NCBI GenBank assembly: GCA_963677695.2
Contig: CAXXUJ010000001.1
Location: 682,001-746,000, forward strand
Source of the DNA: SABI01 sp963677695
GTDB taxonomy: Bacteria; Spirochaetota; Spirochaetia; Sphaerochaetales; Sphaerochaetaceae
DNA length: 64,000 nt
Direction of reading: 5' to 3'
In this document: positions 7,715 through 16,529 of the stretch, in pieces
Layout of the letters: the number at the start of each line of letters is the position of its first letter
Position numbering within the stretch: position 1 is the first letter of the stretch
Position numbers and translations under genes: made by a program
The notes under the pieces: generated by a model
Told to the model about the DNA's origin: nothing
What the model saw: the letters and a program-made list of their open reading frames with translations, nothing else
The model's database searches: none

Positions 7715-8353
7715 TTAACGAGAATAGAGTTCTACGATCAACTGCTCTTTGATTACCTTCACTTCATCAACTTCTTCTCTGCGAGGTACTGCGTTGAATG
7801 ATCCTTTCATGTTATCGGGATCGAGTGACAGCCAGGCAGCGAGACCGCTTTTTGAATACTCTTTCAGGTTCTCCTTGAAGAGGGTCATCTTCTGTGACTT
7901 CTCTCCAATCGTAATCTCGTCACCGACCTTCACTCTGTAGGAAGGGATGTCGAGACGGCTGCCGTTGACAAACACGTGACCGTGGTTGATCAGCTGTGCA
8001 GCCTGACTTCTTGAAGAAGCGAAATGAAGTCTGAAGACGACATTGTCAAGGCGCTGTTCGAGAAGTGAGATCAGGTTTTCACCGGTCTTTCCGGGGGTAC
8101 GTGCAGCTTCATCGAAGGTAAGCTTGAACTGCTTCTCGAGAAGGCAGTACATTCTCTTGAGCTTCTGCTTCTCTCTAAGCTGGAGACCGTAGTCGGTCTT
8201 CTTCTTGCTTCTTGCTCTCGGGTCCTTACCCGGAGCACCTACATTCTGCTTGTTCATAGGGCACTTTCCGGTGAGACAGCGTGTTCCCTTGAGGAACAGC
8301 TTCTGACCTTCGGCGCGGCAGTATCTGCATCTTGGTCCTGTATATCTTGCCAT
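7715..8353 (-). CDS. rpsD: Ribosomal protein S4
   Basis: 212 residues. The N-terminus keeps four cysteines (CRYC near residue 9 and CLTGKC near residue 26) able to bind zinc, the C+ form of S4. The S4 RNA-binding domain follows (SRSQAAQLINHGHVFVNG). S4 starts assembly of the small-subunit body and in many bacteria represses its own operon. Gap to rpoA is 9 nt. Confidence 0.97.
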   Translation of the reverse strand: MARYTGPRCRYCRAEGQKLFLKGTRCLTGKCPMNKQNVGAPGKDPRARSKKKTDYGLQLREKQKLKRMYCLLEKQFKLTFDEAARTPGKTGENLISLLEQRLDNVVFRLHFASSRSQAAQLINHGHVFVNGSRLDIPSYRVKVGDEITIGEKSQKMTLFKENLKEYSKSGLAAWLSLDPDNMKGSFNAVPRREEVDEVKVIKEQLIVELYSR

Positions 8354-8370
8354 GTTTACCTACTCCTTGA

Positions 8371-8748
8371 TTAGACTCTTCTTGTCTTTCTGGGCCGACA
8401 TCCGTTGTGGGGAATCGGTGTGACGTCACGAATACTTCTAACCTTAAGTCCGAGTCCGCCGAGTGTTCTGATTGCAGATTCACGGCCGACACCGGGTCCC
8501 TTGACGAATACGTTGACTTCACGAAGACCGTAGTCCATTGCCTTCTTTGCTGCAGTCTCTGCTGCGGTCTGAGCGGCATAGGGAGTAGACTTCTTAGCGC
8601 CTCTGAATCCGAGTCCGCCGGCTGAAGCCCAGGACACGGCGTTTCCGTTGAGGTCAGTCACCGTCACGATGGTGTTATTGAAGGTCGCCTGAATGTAGAC
8701 ATTGCCCTCGTATACTGTCTTTTTGACTTTGCGTTTTGCTTTAGCCAC
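8371..8748 (-). CDS. rpsK: Ribosomal protein S11
   Basis: 125 residues with the conserved C-terminus IPHNGCRPRKTRRV and the core YAAQTAAETAAKKAMDYG. S11 forms part of the platform of the 30S subunit near the mRNA exit. Located between rpsM and rpsD as in most bacteria. Confidence 0.97.
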   Translation of the reverse strand: MAKAKRKVKKTVYEGNVYIQATFNNTIVTVTDLNGNAVSWASAGGLGFRGAKKSTPYAAQTAAETAAKKAMDYGLREVNVFVKGPGVGRESAIRTLGGLGLKVRSIRDVTPIPHNGCRPRKTRRV

Positions 8749-8760
8749 AATCAGTTCTCC

Positions 8761-9126
8761 TTATTTCTTCTTACCGGCAACGGTCTTCTTCTTACCCTTA
8801 CGGGTACGTGCGTTCGTCTTGGTTCTCTGTCCGCGGACGGGGAGACCCCTTCTGTGACGAAGACCTCTGTTACAACCGATGTCCATCAGTCTCTTGATGT
8901 TCAGTGCAACTTCGGTTCTGAGACGACCTTCGACCTTGTACTCGTTCTCGATGAGCTTTCTCAGGTCATTCACGTCCTCGGCGGAAAGATTGTTCATCTT
9001 CTCGTCGGGGTTGATGTTGCCTTTTTCGCAGATCTCCAGAGCAGAGGTTCTGCCGATTCCGTAAATATAGGTTAATGCAATTTTGACCGACTTGTTCGGT
9101 AAATCAACACCTGCAATTCTCGCCAT
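8761..9126 (-). CDS. rpsM: Ribosomal protein S13
   Basis: 121 residues starting MARIAGVDLPNKSVKIALTY, with the helix-two-turn-helix region LTYIYGIGRTSA and a long basic tail ending KKKTVAGKKK that reaches toward the P-site tRNA in known ribosomes. It follows rpmJ; infA is not between secY and rpsM. Confidence 0.97.
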   Translation of the reverse strand: MARIAGVDLPNKSVKIALTYIYGIGRTSALEICEKGNINPDEKMNNLSAEDVNDLRKLIENEYKVEGRLRTEVALNIKRLMDIGCNRGLRHRRGLPVRGQRTKTNARTRKGKKKTVAGKKK

Positions 9127-9142
9127 TAACTGGCCTCCTCAA

Positions 9143-9256
9143 TTATCTCTGTCTCTGCTTGTGCTTCGGATTTTCGCATACGATACGAACAACACCGGCA
9201 CGTCTGATGACTTTGCATTTGTCACACATAGGTTTGACGCTTGCTCTTACTTTCAT
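9143..9256 (-). CDS. rpmJ: Ribosomal protein L36
   Basis: A 37-residue gene between secY and rpsM. The product begins MKVRASVKPMCDKCKVIRRA and keeps the zinc ligands C11, C14, C27 and H32, the C+ form. AGGAGA precedes the ATG by 7 bases. The gap to the secY stop is 11 nt. Its position right after secY is standard for bacteria. Confidence 0.96.
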   Translation of the reverse strand: MKVRASVKPMCDKCKVIRRAGVVRIVCENPKHKQRQR

Positions 9257-9267
9257 TTCATTATCTC

Positions 9268-10587
9268 CTATAAGTTCCTGCTTCTGATGCGTCCTTTCTT
9301 GGTCAGTCCGTCGTGGTGGTGCATCTTCATGACTCCTTCGATCTGACTCATTGTATCGAGGTCGACACCTACGATAATGATCAGCGAGGTACCTCCGAGG
9401 AGCATCGCTACCGAGCTCGGGAAGTTGAAGAGCATCTGCACCAAGGTAGGAATCAGAGCAATGAAGGCAAGGAAGACTGAACCGGGGAGGACAATACGGT
9501 TGAGGACTTTGGTGAGGTATTCCTCAAGTCTCTCTGTACGTACTCCGGGGACGGATCCGCCGTTCTCTCTGATCTGCCGCGCCATCTCGATGGGATTGAG
9601 CGACACCTGAGTGTAGAAGAATGCGAAAGCAATGATCAGCAGGGTGTAGATAATTAGATAGGGTGCGCCCTGCGGTGTTAGAAAATTCGCAACTGCCTGC
9701 AGCCATCTTACCTCAGATCCCAGTGAAGATGCAATCTGCAGCGGGAAGGAGAGAAGGGCTGAAGCGAAGATGACAGGGATAACTCCGGAGGGGTTGATCT
9801 TGAAGGGGATGTAGGAGCTCTGTGAGCCGTACATCTTTCTTCCTACAACACGCTTTGCGTACTGTACCGGAATCTTTCTCTGTCCTCTCTGTTCTATAAC
9901 AACCAGTGCGACAACCACTGCGAACATCGCCAGCACGACAATGACAACGACAGGGTTGAGTGTACCGGTCTGAACAGACTGTACAAGTGTGATGAAGGCA
10001 TTGGGAACACGAGCCACGATACCTGCGAAGATGAGCAGGCTGATACCGTTACCGATTCCTCTGGCAGTGATCTGATCACCGATCCAGATGAGGAACATCG
10101 TACCTGTCGTGACCGACAGCATTGCGACGAAGGTAAACGGAATCCTTCCCATGGTCATCACATCGGGAATGGAATTTGCATACACTGTAACCACATATGA
10201 CTGAATGAGTGTAATCAGGATAGTGGCATACCGGGTATACTGCTGTACTTTCTTTCTGCCTGATGCATCTTCAGAGAGTTTCTTCAGTGAAGGAACTACC
10301 AGCATGAGGAGCTGGAAGATGATCTGGGTTGAGATGTACGGCATGATACCGAGCATAAATATCGAGAAGTTCCTGAACGCACCACCGGCGAAGAAGTTGA
10401 GGTACTCCGTGAAACCGATGGAGGTGGAACTGCTCTGAGAGAGGAAATAGAGCTTAAGAACCTGGGGATCGATACCCGGAACCGGAATGAACGTTCCGAT
10501 TCTGAATACAGCCAGAAAGAAGATGGTCCAGCCAATCTTCTTCCTGAGCTCGTCGATCTTGAACATAGTCACTATGGGGTTAGACAT
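9268..10587 (-). CDS. secY: Protein translocase subunit SecY
   Basis: A 439-residue inner-membrane protein with ten hydrophobic segments. It has the first-helix/plug region FIPVPGIDPQVL and the cytoplasmic loop PVQYAKRVVGRKMYG of SecY. It forms the protein-conducting channel with SecE (encoded at 60.2 kb) and SecG. It sits between rplO and rpmJ; adk and map, which follow secY in many bacteria, are absent. Confidence 0.97.
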   Translation of the reverse strand: MSNPIVTMFKIDELRKKIGWTIFFLAVFRIGTFIPVPGIDPQVLKLYFLSQSSSTSIGFTEYLNFFAGGAFRNFSIFMLGIMPYISTQIIFQLLMLVVPSLKKLSEDASGRKKVQQYTRYATILITLIQSYVVTVYANSIPDVMTMGRIPFTFVAMLSVTTGTMFLIWIGDQITARGIGNGISLLIFAGIVARVPNAFITLVQSVQTGTLNPVVVIVVLAMFAVVVALVVIEQRGQRKIPVQYAKRVVGRKMYGSQSSYIPFKINPSGVIPVIFASALLSFPLQIASSLGSEVRWLQAVANFLTPQGAPYLIIYTLLIIAFAFFYTQVSLNPIEMARQIRENGGSVPGVRTERLEEYLTKVLNRIVLPGSVFLAFIALIPTLVQMLFNFPSSVAMLLGGTSLIIIVGVDLDTMSQIEGVMKMHHHDGLTKKGRIRSRNL

Positions 10588-10598
10588 TGCGATCCTCT

Positions 10599-11033
10599 TT
10601 ATTCTTTGATCTCTCCACCAGCTGTCTTGATTTTCTCAGCAGCTGCGGCAGAAATCTTGAGTCCCTCAAACACCACCTTCTTGGTGAGTTCGCCATTAGC
10701 AAGAATCTTTGCAGAAGCGTTATGCCCCTTGAGAAGACCCTTTCCTTTCAGTGTCTCGTTGCTGACAGTTTCCTTATCTTCGAAACAAGCTGAAATAGCA
10801 TCGAGAGATACGACTTCGTACTCTGCCTTGAAGGGATAGTTCGAGAAACCACGGCGGGCGACGCGTCTGTAGAGGGGCATCTGCCCGCCTTCAAAACCCG
10901 GTCTTACACCACCACCGCTTCTTGAGTTCTGTCCGTTGTTTCCGCGTCCGCAGGTTCTGCCTTTGGAGGAGGAACCGCGTCCGACGATAGTTTTATTTCT
11001 GTTGCTTCCAACAGGTGCATTAATCTGACTCAT
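10599..11033 (-). CDS. rplO: Ribosomal protein L15
   Basis: 144 residues. The N-terminal Gly/Arg-rich arm (GRGSSSKGRTCGRGNNGQNS) threads into 23S rRNA in known ribosomes. It lies between rpmD and secY, 11 nt upstream of secY. Confidence 0.97.
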   Translation of the reverse strand: MSQINAPVGSNRNKTIVGRGSSSKGRTCGRGNNGQNSRSGGGVRPGFEGGQMPLYRRVARRGFSNYPFKAEYEVVSLDAISACFEDKETVSNETLKGKGLLKGHNASAKILANGELTKKVVFEGLKISAAAAEKIKTAGGEIKE

Positions 11034-11034
11034 T

Positions 11035-11232
11035 TTACATCTCCTCGACTTTCACAAGGTGGGAGACCACACGAACCATACCTCTGATAACTGAGTTATC
11101 GGCCTGTTCGACAGAGCTGTTGATCTTACCGAGACCAAGAGCCTTCACAGTCTTCCTCTGCTTGGGAAGTGAACCGATGACACTTCTCACAAGAGTGATC
11201 TTGATTTTCTTCTCTTCTTTCTTAGCTGCCAT
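11035..11232 (-). CDS. rpmD: Ribosomal protein L30
   Basis: 65 residues from ATG 11232 (a GTG one codon earlier is also possible). The core IKITLVRSVIGSLPKQRKTV is typical of L30. Stop and the start of rplO are separated by one base; the start lies 3 nt after the rpsE stop, so the three genes are likely translationally coupled. Confidence 0.95.
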   Translation of the reverse strand: MAAKKEEKKIKITLVRSVIGSLPKQRKTVKALGLGKINSSVEQADNSVIRGMVRVVSHLVKVEEM

Positions 11233-11235
11233 CAC

Positions 11236-11754
11236 TTACCCCCACATCTCACTGAGTGACTTGCCGCGAGCCTTTGCAAGCTCTTTAGCATCGAAAAGGG
11301 AGTCAAGAGCAGCGAAGGTAGCCTTCACAGTGTTGACACTGTTCTTGGAACCGAGAGACTTGCTGAGGACGTCAGTGATACCACAGGCATCCATGACGTG
11401 ACGGACAGCACCGCCTGCGATAACACCGGTACCGGGAACTGCAGGGCGGAGAAGAACGCTTGCGCTCTTGTAATCTCCGATTGTCTCGTGCGGGATCGTG
11501 CTCTTTGAAAGGGGAACGGTGATCATGTTCTCCTTAGCCTTCTCTGCAGCCTTGCGGATCGCTTCAGCAACGTCATTGGCCTTACCGGAACCGTATCCGA
11601 CCTTACCTTTTCTGTCACCTACGACAACGAGAGCCGAGAAAGAGAACCTTCTACCACCCTTAACAACCTTTGAAACTCTGTTGAGTGTCACGAGCTTTTC
11701 GCTGAACTCACTTTCCTGTCTTCTTTCTGGTTTTCTTTTTGACCTGTCCACCAT
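11236..11754 (-). CDS. rpsE: Ribosomal protein S5
   Basis: 172 residues with the double-stranded RNA-binding-like motif VVGDRKGKVGYGSGKANDV and the C-terminal SKSLGSKNSVNTVKA region. S5 helps decoding fidelity and mRNA entry. Located between rplR and rpmD. Confidence 0.97.
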   Translation of the reverse strand: MVDRSKRKPERRQESEFSEKLVTLNRVSKVVKGGRRFSFSALVVVGDRKGKVGYGSGKANDVAEAIRKAAEKAKENMITVPLSKSTIPHETIGDYKSASVLLRPAVPGTGVIAGGAVRHVMDACGITDVLSKSLGSKNSVNTVKATFAALDSLFDAKELAKARGKSLSEMWG

Positions 11755-11760
11755 ATCCCC

Positions 11761-12120
11761 CTAGAATTTGACGCCGGCTTTGCGGGCCCCGTCAGCGATA
11801 CTCTTGACGATACCATGGAAGAGGTAACCGTTACGGTCAAACACCACTGTATCAATGTTCTTCTCAAGGAGTCTCTTTCCGACGATCTCACCGAGCTTGG
11901 CACCGTCAGCGACAGTGTTCTTCAGCTCCTTGAGTTCCTTCTCAACGCTGCTTGCAGAAACAATTGTTGTCCCGTTGCTATCGTCGATAACCTGGACGTA
12001 CATGTGTGCGTTGCTTCTGAAAACACTCATTCTGGGGCGTTCGGAAGTTCCGACGAGGTTCTTTCTGATATGAACCTTACGTCTGGCACGTTTCTTATTT
12101 TTATCAATAATTCTGTTCAT
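11761..12120 (-). CDS. rplR: Ribosomal protein L18
   Basis: 119 residues with a basic N-terminus (KNKKRARRKVHIRKNL) and the conserved C-terminal FDRNGYLFHGIVKSIADGAR. L18 binds 5S rRNA together with L5. Located between rplF and rpsE, 6 nt before rpsE. Confidence 0.97.
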   Translation of the reverse strand: MNRIIDKNKKRARRKVHIRKNLVGTSERPRMSVFRSNAHMYVQVIDDSNGTTIVSASSVEKELKELKNTVADGAKLGEIVGKRLLEKNIDTVVFDRNGYLFHGIVKSIADGARKAGVKF

Positions 12121-12134
12121 GCTTTCATCCTACC

Positions 12135-12674
12135 TTACTTAGCACCGGACTTACCGACCTTACGTCGGATCTGTTCGTCAGCGTAACGGATACCTTTACC
12201 CTTGTAGGGTTCGGGCTTTCTGAGAGAGCGGATTTCTGCGCTCACCTGACCGACCTGTTCCTTTGAGATACCGGACACTGCAACGAGGGTCGGAGTCTCA
12301 CAGACAATTTCAATGCCTTCGGGGATCATGTATTCGATCTGGGTTGAGTAACCGAGGTTGAGTGTCAGGATTTTTCCCTTCAACTCCGCTCTGTAACCGA
12401 CACCGTTCACAACCAGTTTCTTGGTGTAGCCGGCGGAAACGCCGATCACCATGTTCTGGATGAGCTGTCTGTAAAGACCGTGGTAGGAACGCTCGGGCTT
12501 TGAGTCACCCTTTCTGGTCACGAGGACCTGGCTGCCTTCCACTGCGATCTGTACTTCCGGACGATAATCCTGAACCAGTTTCCCTTTCGGTCCCTCTGCG
12601 GTGATGGTCATGTCGGAGACCGTGACTTTAACGCCGCTTGGAACTTCTACCGGTAATTTACCTATTCGAGACAT
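12135..12674 (-). CDS. rplF: Ribosomal protein L6
   Basis: 179 residues, starting MSRIGKLPVEVPSGVKV and ending with the L6 signature EPYKGKGIRYADEQIRRKVG. Two repeated L6 folds contact 23S rRNA helix 97 near the GTPase centre. Located between rpsH and rplR. Confidence 0.97.
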   Translation of the reverse strand: MSRIGKLPVEVPSGVKVTVSDMTITAEGPKGKLVQDYRPEVQIAVEGSQVLVTRKGDSKPERSYHGLYRQLIQNMVIGVSAGYTKKLVVNGVGYRAELKGKILTLNLGYSTQIEYMIPEGIEIVCETPTLVAVSGISKEQVGQVSAEIRSLRKPEPYKGKGIRYADEQIRRKVGKSGAK

Positions 12675-12685
12675 AGTTCACCACC

Positions 12686-13087
12686 TTACCAAATTGTACA
12701 GATCAGCTCGCCGCCGATCTTCTTCTCACTAGCTTTCTTCCCAGTGATGACTCCCGTCGAAGTTGAAACAACCACGACACCGTAGCCGTTATAGACTCTA
12801 GGCATATCACGGTAACCGGAGTAGACACGACGTCCGGGGGTAGAGAGTCTATCAATACCGTGGAGGACGGGGTTCTGCTGTTCGTCATATTTGAGGAACA
12901 CCTTGATGGTGCTCATTCCTTCTTTATTCACTACTTTTTTGAAATTCTTGATGTATCCTTCGTTCTTCAGGATCTTTATGATCTGCAGCTTCATCTTGGA
13001 TGACGGAATTTCTACTTTTTCATGCTTTGCCATGCTGGCATTTCTGATTTTAGTCAGCATATCGGCAACTGGATCACTTATAGCCAT
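12686..13087 (-). CDS. rpsH: Ribosomal protein S8
   Basis: 133 residues with the C-terminal signature VVVSTSTGVITGKKASEKKI. S8 binds 16S helix 21 and in E. coli represses the spc operon; no obvious S8 site was identified here. It follows rpsN with 9 nt between. Confidence 0.97.
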   Translation of the reverse strand: MAISDPVADMLTKIRNASMAKHEKVEIPSSKMKLQIIKILKNEGYIKNFKKVVNKEGMSTIKVFLKYDEQQNPVLHGIDRLSTPGRRVYSGYRDMPRVYNGYGVVVVSTSTGVITGKKASEKKIGGELICTIW

Positions 13088-13096
13088 GTTAATCTC

Positions 13097-13282
13097 CTAC
13101 CAACTGGATTTGGTGACGCCGGGAATCTGACCTTCGCTCGCAAGCTTTCGGAAGCAGATTCTGCACATCTCGAATTTCCGCATGTACCCTCTGGGTCTGC
13201 CACACACCTTACAGCGGTTCACCTTTCTGGTACTGAATTTAGGGGTTCTGTTCGCTTTCACGATCATCGATTTTTTTGCCAT
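13097..13282 (-). CDS. rpsN: Ribosomal protein S14, zinc-binding (type Z)
   Basis: 61 residues, the short C+ form of S14. The zinc ligands are in CKVCGRPRGYMRKFEMCRIC. S14 helps assemble the head of the 30S subunit. It lies between rplE and rpsH in the usual order. Confidence 0.96.
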   Translation of the reverse strand: MAKKSMIVKANRTPKFSTRKVNRCKVCGRPRGYMRKFEMCRICFRKLASEGQIPGVTKSSW

Positions 13283-13296
13283 CTTAATTCTCCACC

Positions 13297-13848
13297 TTAT
13301 TTAGCGAACGGCATGCCGAGCTTCTTCAGTAAGGCAAACCCTTCTTCGTCACTGCCGGCAGTGGTCACGATCGCAATATTCAGACCGCTGACCCTCTCAA
13401 TCTTATCAAAGTCGATCTCGGGGAAGATGATCTGCTCGGTGATACCCATAGCATAGTTCCCGTTACCGTCAAACGCATTGGGTTTGACACCCCTGAAGTC
13501 CTTGACTCGGGGGAGAGCCACTGTGATGAGACGCTCGAGGAAATACCACATGTTATCACCGCGGAGCGTTACCATTGCGCCGATCTCCATGCCCTGTCTG
13601 AGCTTGAAGTTAGCGATGGACTTTCTTGCCTTTGTCTTAACGACGTGCTGACCGGTGATCTGCTCGAGTTCCTTGACAGCTGCATCGAGAAGCTTCTTGT
13701 TTGTGATGGCGTCACCGACACCGACACTGACAGAAATCTTCTCAAGAGCAGGGACCTGCATCTTGGTCTTGTAACCGAACTCTTTGAAGAGTTCCGGAGC
13801 AACCTTCTCAACGTAGGTTTTCTTGAAATTTGGTACGTTTTTCGCCAT
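13297..13848 (-). CDS. rplE: Ribosomal protein L5
   Basis: 183 residues including the L5 segment VKTKARKSIANFKLRQGMEI and the C-terminal GLNIAIVTTAGSDEEGFALL. L5 binds 5S rRNA and touches the P-site tRNA. Its start overlaps the rplX stop by one base. Confidence 0.97.
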   Translation of the reverse strand: MAKNVPNFKKTYVEKVAPELFKEFGYKTKMQVPALEKISVSVGVGDAITNKKLLDAAVKELEQITGQHVVKTKARKSIANFKLRQGMEIGAMVTLRGDNMWYFLERLITVALPRVKDFRGVKPNAFDGNGNYAMGITEQIIFPEIDFDKIERVSGLNIAIVTTAGSDEEGFALLKKLGMPFAK

Positions 13849-14153
13849 TAGATCACTTCCCCGGTTTTCTTCGCAACACGGACCTTGGATCCGTCAGCTT
13901 CAACACGATACCCGACTCTGGTAGCCTCACCGCTTTTGGTGATGAGTGCGACATTGGAAATGTGAATCGGTGCTTCGATTTCCTTGATTCCACCCTGGTC
14001 CTGCTGGCTCTTCTTTCTCATGGTCTTCTTGACCATGTTGACGCCCTGGACGACTACGCGTTCGGTGACCGGGTCGATTTTCACAATGCGTCCAGTCTTG
14101 CCTTTGTCTTTTCCGGCAAGAATCTTGACGTTGTCATTCTTCTTCAGTCTCAT
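13848..14153 (-). CDS. rplX: Ribosomal protein L24
   Basis: 101 residues starting MRLKKNDNVKILAGKDKGKT, a KOW motif that begins assembly of the 50S subunit. Overlaps rplE by one base (stop/start), implying coupling. Confidence 0.97.
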   Translation of the reverse strand: MRLKKNDNVKILAGKDKGKTGRIVKIDPVTERVVVQGVNMVKKTMRKKSQQDQGGIKEIEAPIHISNVALITKSGEATRVGYRVEADGSKVRVAKKTGEVI

Positions 14154-14162
14154 TGCTTTCTC

Positions 14163-14531
14163 CTACAACACTTCCGGCGCGAGTGAAACGATCTTGACGT
14201 ATCCGCCTTCACGGAGTTCGCGGGCTACCGGCCCGAAGATACGCTTACCACGCGGGTTATTGTTGGCATCAATAACAACACATGCGTTGTCATCGAACCT
14301 GATATAGGTACCGTCAGGTCTTCGGTATTCTTTCTTAGTCCGGACTATTACTGCCTTAAGCACGTCACCTTTCTTGATGGCGCCGTTGGGAAGTGCGTCC
14401 TTCACTGCAACAACAATAATGTCACCTACGCCTGCGATCATTCTGTGGCTTCCGCCGAGAACTTTGATACACTGGACGCGTTTGGCACCGCTGTTATCTG
14501 CTACATTAAGGTATGTCTGCATCTGTACCAT
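14163..14531 (-). CDS. rplN: Ribosomal protein L14
   Basis: 122 residues. The body begins MQTYLNVADNSGAKRVQCIK, the usual L14 start, but the ATG three codons earlier (14531) has AAGGAG at a 7-base spacing and is chosen. L14 forms part of the subunit interface near L19. Confidence 0.97.
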   Translation of the reverse strand: MVQMQTYLNVADNSGAKRVQCIKVLGGSHRMIAGVGDIIVVAVKDALPNGAIKKGDVLKAVIVRTKKEYRRPDGTYIRFDDNACVVIDANNNPRGKRIFGPVARELREGGYVKIVSLAPEVL

Positions 14532-14546
14532 GAAATTGCTCCTTCC

Positions 14547-14798
14547 TTACTTGGCCCGTTCAATAATCTGCTCAAGTCTCCAGGACTTGTCCTTGCTGAT
14601 GGGACGGCATTCGACTACGCGGACGGTATCCCCAAGGCCGGCACTATTGGTTTCATCGTGAGCCTTCACTTTCTTCGAGCTCATGACGTACTTCTTGTAC
14701 AGCGGGTGCAGCTTTCTGGTTGTGACCGTCACGACGATGGTCTTGTCCATCTTGTCGCTTGTGACGATTCCTGTATAACGTTTCTTATTAACTTGCAT
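14547..14798 (-). CDS. rpsQ: Ribosomal protein S17
   Basis: 83 residues with the OB-fold signature GIVTSDKMDKTIVVTVTTRK and DTVRVVECRPISKDKSW. S17 binds 16S rRNA early in assembly. Between rpmC and rplN. Confidence 0.97.
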   Translation of the reverse strand: MQVNKKRYTGIVTSDKMDKTIVVTVTTRKLHPLYKKYVMSSKKVKAHDETNSAGLGDTVRVVECRPISKDKSWRLEQIIERAK

Positions 14799-14814
14799 CG
14801 GATGCGACCCTCAC

Positions 14815-15021
14815 TTAATTAGAATTCTGACGTATGCCGAGAGCATACTCGTGGATCAGAGTGTTCAGGCGGGCAATCTGCCGCTTGGTCGTTCTGATCG
14901 CTAACGGATTCTCGACATGGCCGAGAACCTTAGACATTCTGAGGTCAAGCGCGTCCTTACGGAGTTTGTCACGCTTCGCAACCATTTCTGCATATGATAA
15001 ATCGCTGAATGAATTCTTCAT
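14815..15021 (-). CDS. rpmC: Ribosomal protein L29
   Basis: 68 residues forming two long helices, with the L29 signature KVLGHVENPLAIRTTKRQIA. L29 sits by the tunnel exit next to L23. Only 3 nt separate it from rplP. Confidence 0.95.
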   Translation of the reverse strand: MKNSFSDLSYAEMVAKRDKLRKDALDLRMSKVLGHVENPLAIRTTKRQIARLNTLIHEYALGIRQNSN

Positions 15022-15024
15022 ATC

Positions 15025-15441
15025 CTACTCCACATCCCTTCTGTTGACGAACTTGCACTTGATCGGAAGCTTGCTTGCAGCGAGCTTCAGTGCTTCTCGT
15101 GCGAGTGCTTCATCAACTCCAGCCATCTCAAACATCATTGCACCGGTCTTCACCACTGCTACCCAGCCTTCGGGGTTACCCTTACCGTTACCCTGTCTGG
15201 TTTCAGCAGGCTTCTTGGTGTAGGGCATGTCGGGGAAAATTCTGATCCAGACTTTTCCTCCACGCTTGATATGACGTGTCATCGCGATACGGGCGGCTTC
15301 GATCTGGCGGTTTGTGATCCACTTCGGTTCGAGAGCCATAAGACCGTATTCACCGAAAGAGAGCTTGTTACCGCGGTGAGCGACACCGTCTCTTTCGCCT
15401 CTATGTTTCTTTCTGAACTTGATTCTCTTTGGACTCAGCAT
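15025..15441 (-). CDS. rplP: Ribosomal protein L16
   Basis: 138 residues, starting MLSPKRIKFRKKHRGERDGV, with the conserved loop PDMPYTKKPAETRQGNGKGN that reaches the A-site tRNA region of the 50S subunit. Between rpsC and rpmC. Confidence 0.97.
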   Translation of the reverse strand: MLSPKRIKFRKKHRGERDGVAHRGNKLSFGEYGLMALEPKWITNRQIEAARIAMTRHIKRGGKVWIRIFPDMPYTKKPAETRQGNGKGNPEGWVAVVKTGAMMFEMAGVDEALAREALKLAASKLPIKCKFVNRRDVE

Positions 15442-15447
15442 CTCTTA

Positions 15448-16161
15448 CTAACTCCTATTTCCGGCAGCTGGTGCCTTCTCGCGTGCGCTCTTGCGGACGA
15501 GGAGACCGGCATCATCTTTCTTTGATTTAGCAAGAATCTCACCGTTGTACACCCAGACTTTTACGCCGATGACACCGAAGGTTGTATTTGCCTGAGCAAA
15601 TCCGTAGTCGATATCACTTCTGAGGGTGTGAAGAGGAATTCTTCCATCCTTGAGCCATTCTGACCCTGCGATTTCCTTACCGCCGAGACGACCGGAAACC
15701 TTGATCTTGATACCCTGGGCGCCAGCCTGCATAGCCTTGCTGATAGCCATCTTCAGTGCTCTTCTGTGAGAGCCTCTGTTGGAAAGCTGTCTTGCAACAT
15801 TCTGTGCAACGATCTGTGCATCCATGTCGGGTTTGTCGATCTGCTTGATCTTGATCTGAACCTTCTTGTCGGTGATAGACTGGAGTCTGGCACCGAGCTT
15901 CTCAACGTTAGAGCCCTTGGCACCGATGATGATTCCCGGACGACTGGTTGCGATGGTGAGAGAGATCCTCTGGGGCTTTCTCACGATCTCGACATCAGAG
16001 ATCTCTGCACCCTGTACTTCAGGTGAATCGAAGAGCGCTTTCTTGATCTTCAGATCCTCGTGAAGGGTTGCCGAGTATTCTCTGGGATCGACATACCATT
16101 TCGACTTCCAGGTTTTGTTGACTCCGAGACGAAGTCCAATCGGATTAACTTTCTGACCCAT
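15448..16161 (-). CDS. rpsC: Ribosomal protein S3
   Basis: 237 residues. The KH domain shows SRPGIIIGAKGSNVEKLGAR, and the C-terminal domain has SGRLGGKEIAGSEWLKDGRI. S3 is at the mRNA entry helicase site of the 30S head. Start overlaps the rplV stop by one base. Confidence 0.97.
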   Translation of the reverse strand: MGQKVNPIGLRLGVNKTWKSKWYVDPREYSATLHEDLKIKKALFDSPEVQGAEISDVEIVRKPQRISLTIATSRPGIIIGAKGSNVEKLGARLQSITDKKVQIKIKQIDKPDMDAQIVAQNVARQLSNRGSHRRALKMAISKAMQAGAQGIKIKVSGRLGGKEIAGSEWLKDGRIPLHTLRSDIDYGFAQANTTFGVIGVKVWVYNGEILAKSKKDDAGLLVRKSAREKAPAAGNRS

Positions 16162-16517
16162 TATCTACCCACCTTTTCATCAAGAACAACAGTGATGTGG
16201 CACTGTCTCTTCAGGAGAATGTCACGGCGTCCGTGTGATCTCGGCCATACGCGCTTCATGCGGGGACCGTCATCAACGAACAGCTGAGCAACCACGAGCT
16301 GTTCTTCATCAAGCTTTTTGTTCTGGCTCATTGCGTTTGCAGCCGCAGATTTCACGACCTTCTTGATGAGGATGGCACCCTTCTGGGGCATCGCGTCAAG
16401 AATTGCAATAGCATCGACATAACTCTTGTTTCTCACGAGGTCAGCAACGGGGCGGACCTTGGAGGGTGAAGAGGGTAAATATTTGGCAATAGCCTTAAAA
16501 CCTTTCTTGTTTTCCAT
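16161..16517 (-). CDS. rplV: Ribosomal protein L22
   Basis: 118 residues from ATG 16517, which has GGTGG five bases upstream; a GTG three codons earlier is a weaker alternative. The body includes SPSKVRPVADLVRNKSYVDA and the beta-hairpin loop region that lines the exit tunnel in known ribosomes. Overlaps rpsC by one base. Confidence 0.96.
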   Translation of the reverse strand: MENKKGFKAIAKYLPSSPSKVRPVADLVRNKSYVDAIAILDAMPQKGAILIKKVVKSAAANAMSQNKKLDEEQLVVAQLFVDDGPRMKRVWPRSHGRRDILLKRQCHITVVLDEKVGR

Positions 16518-16529
16518 CTTCTCCACCTA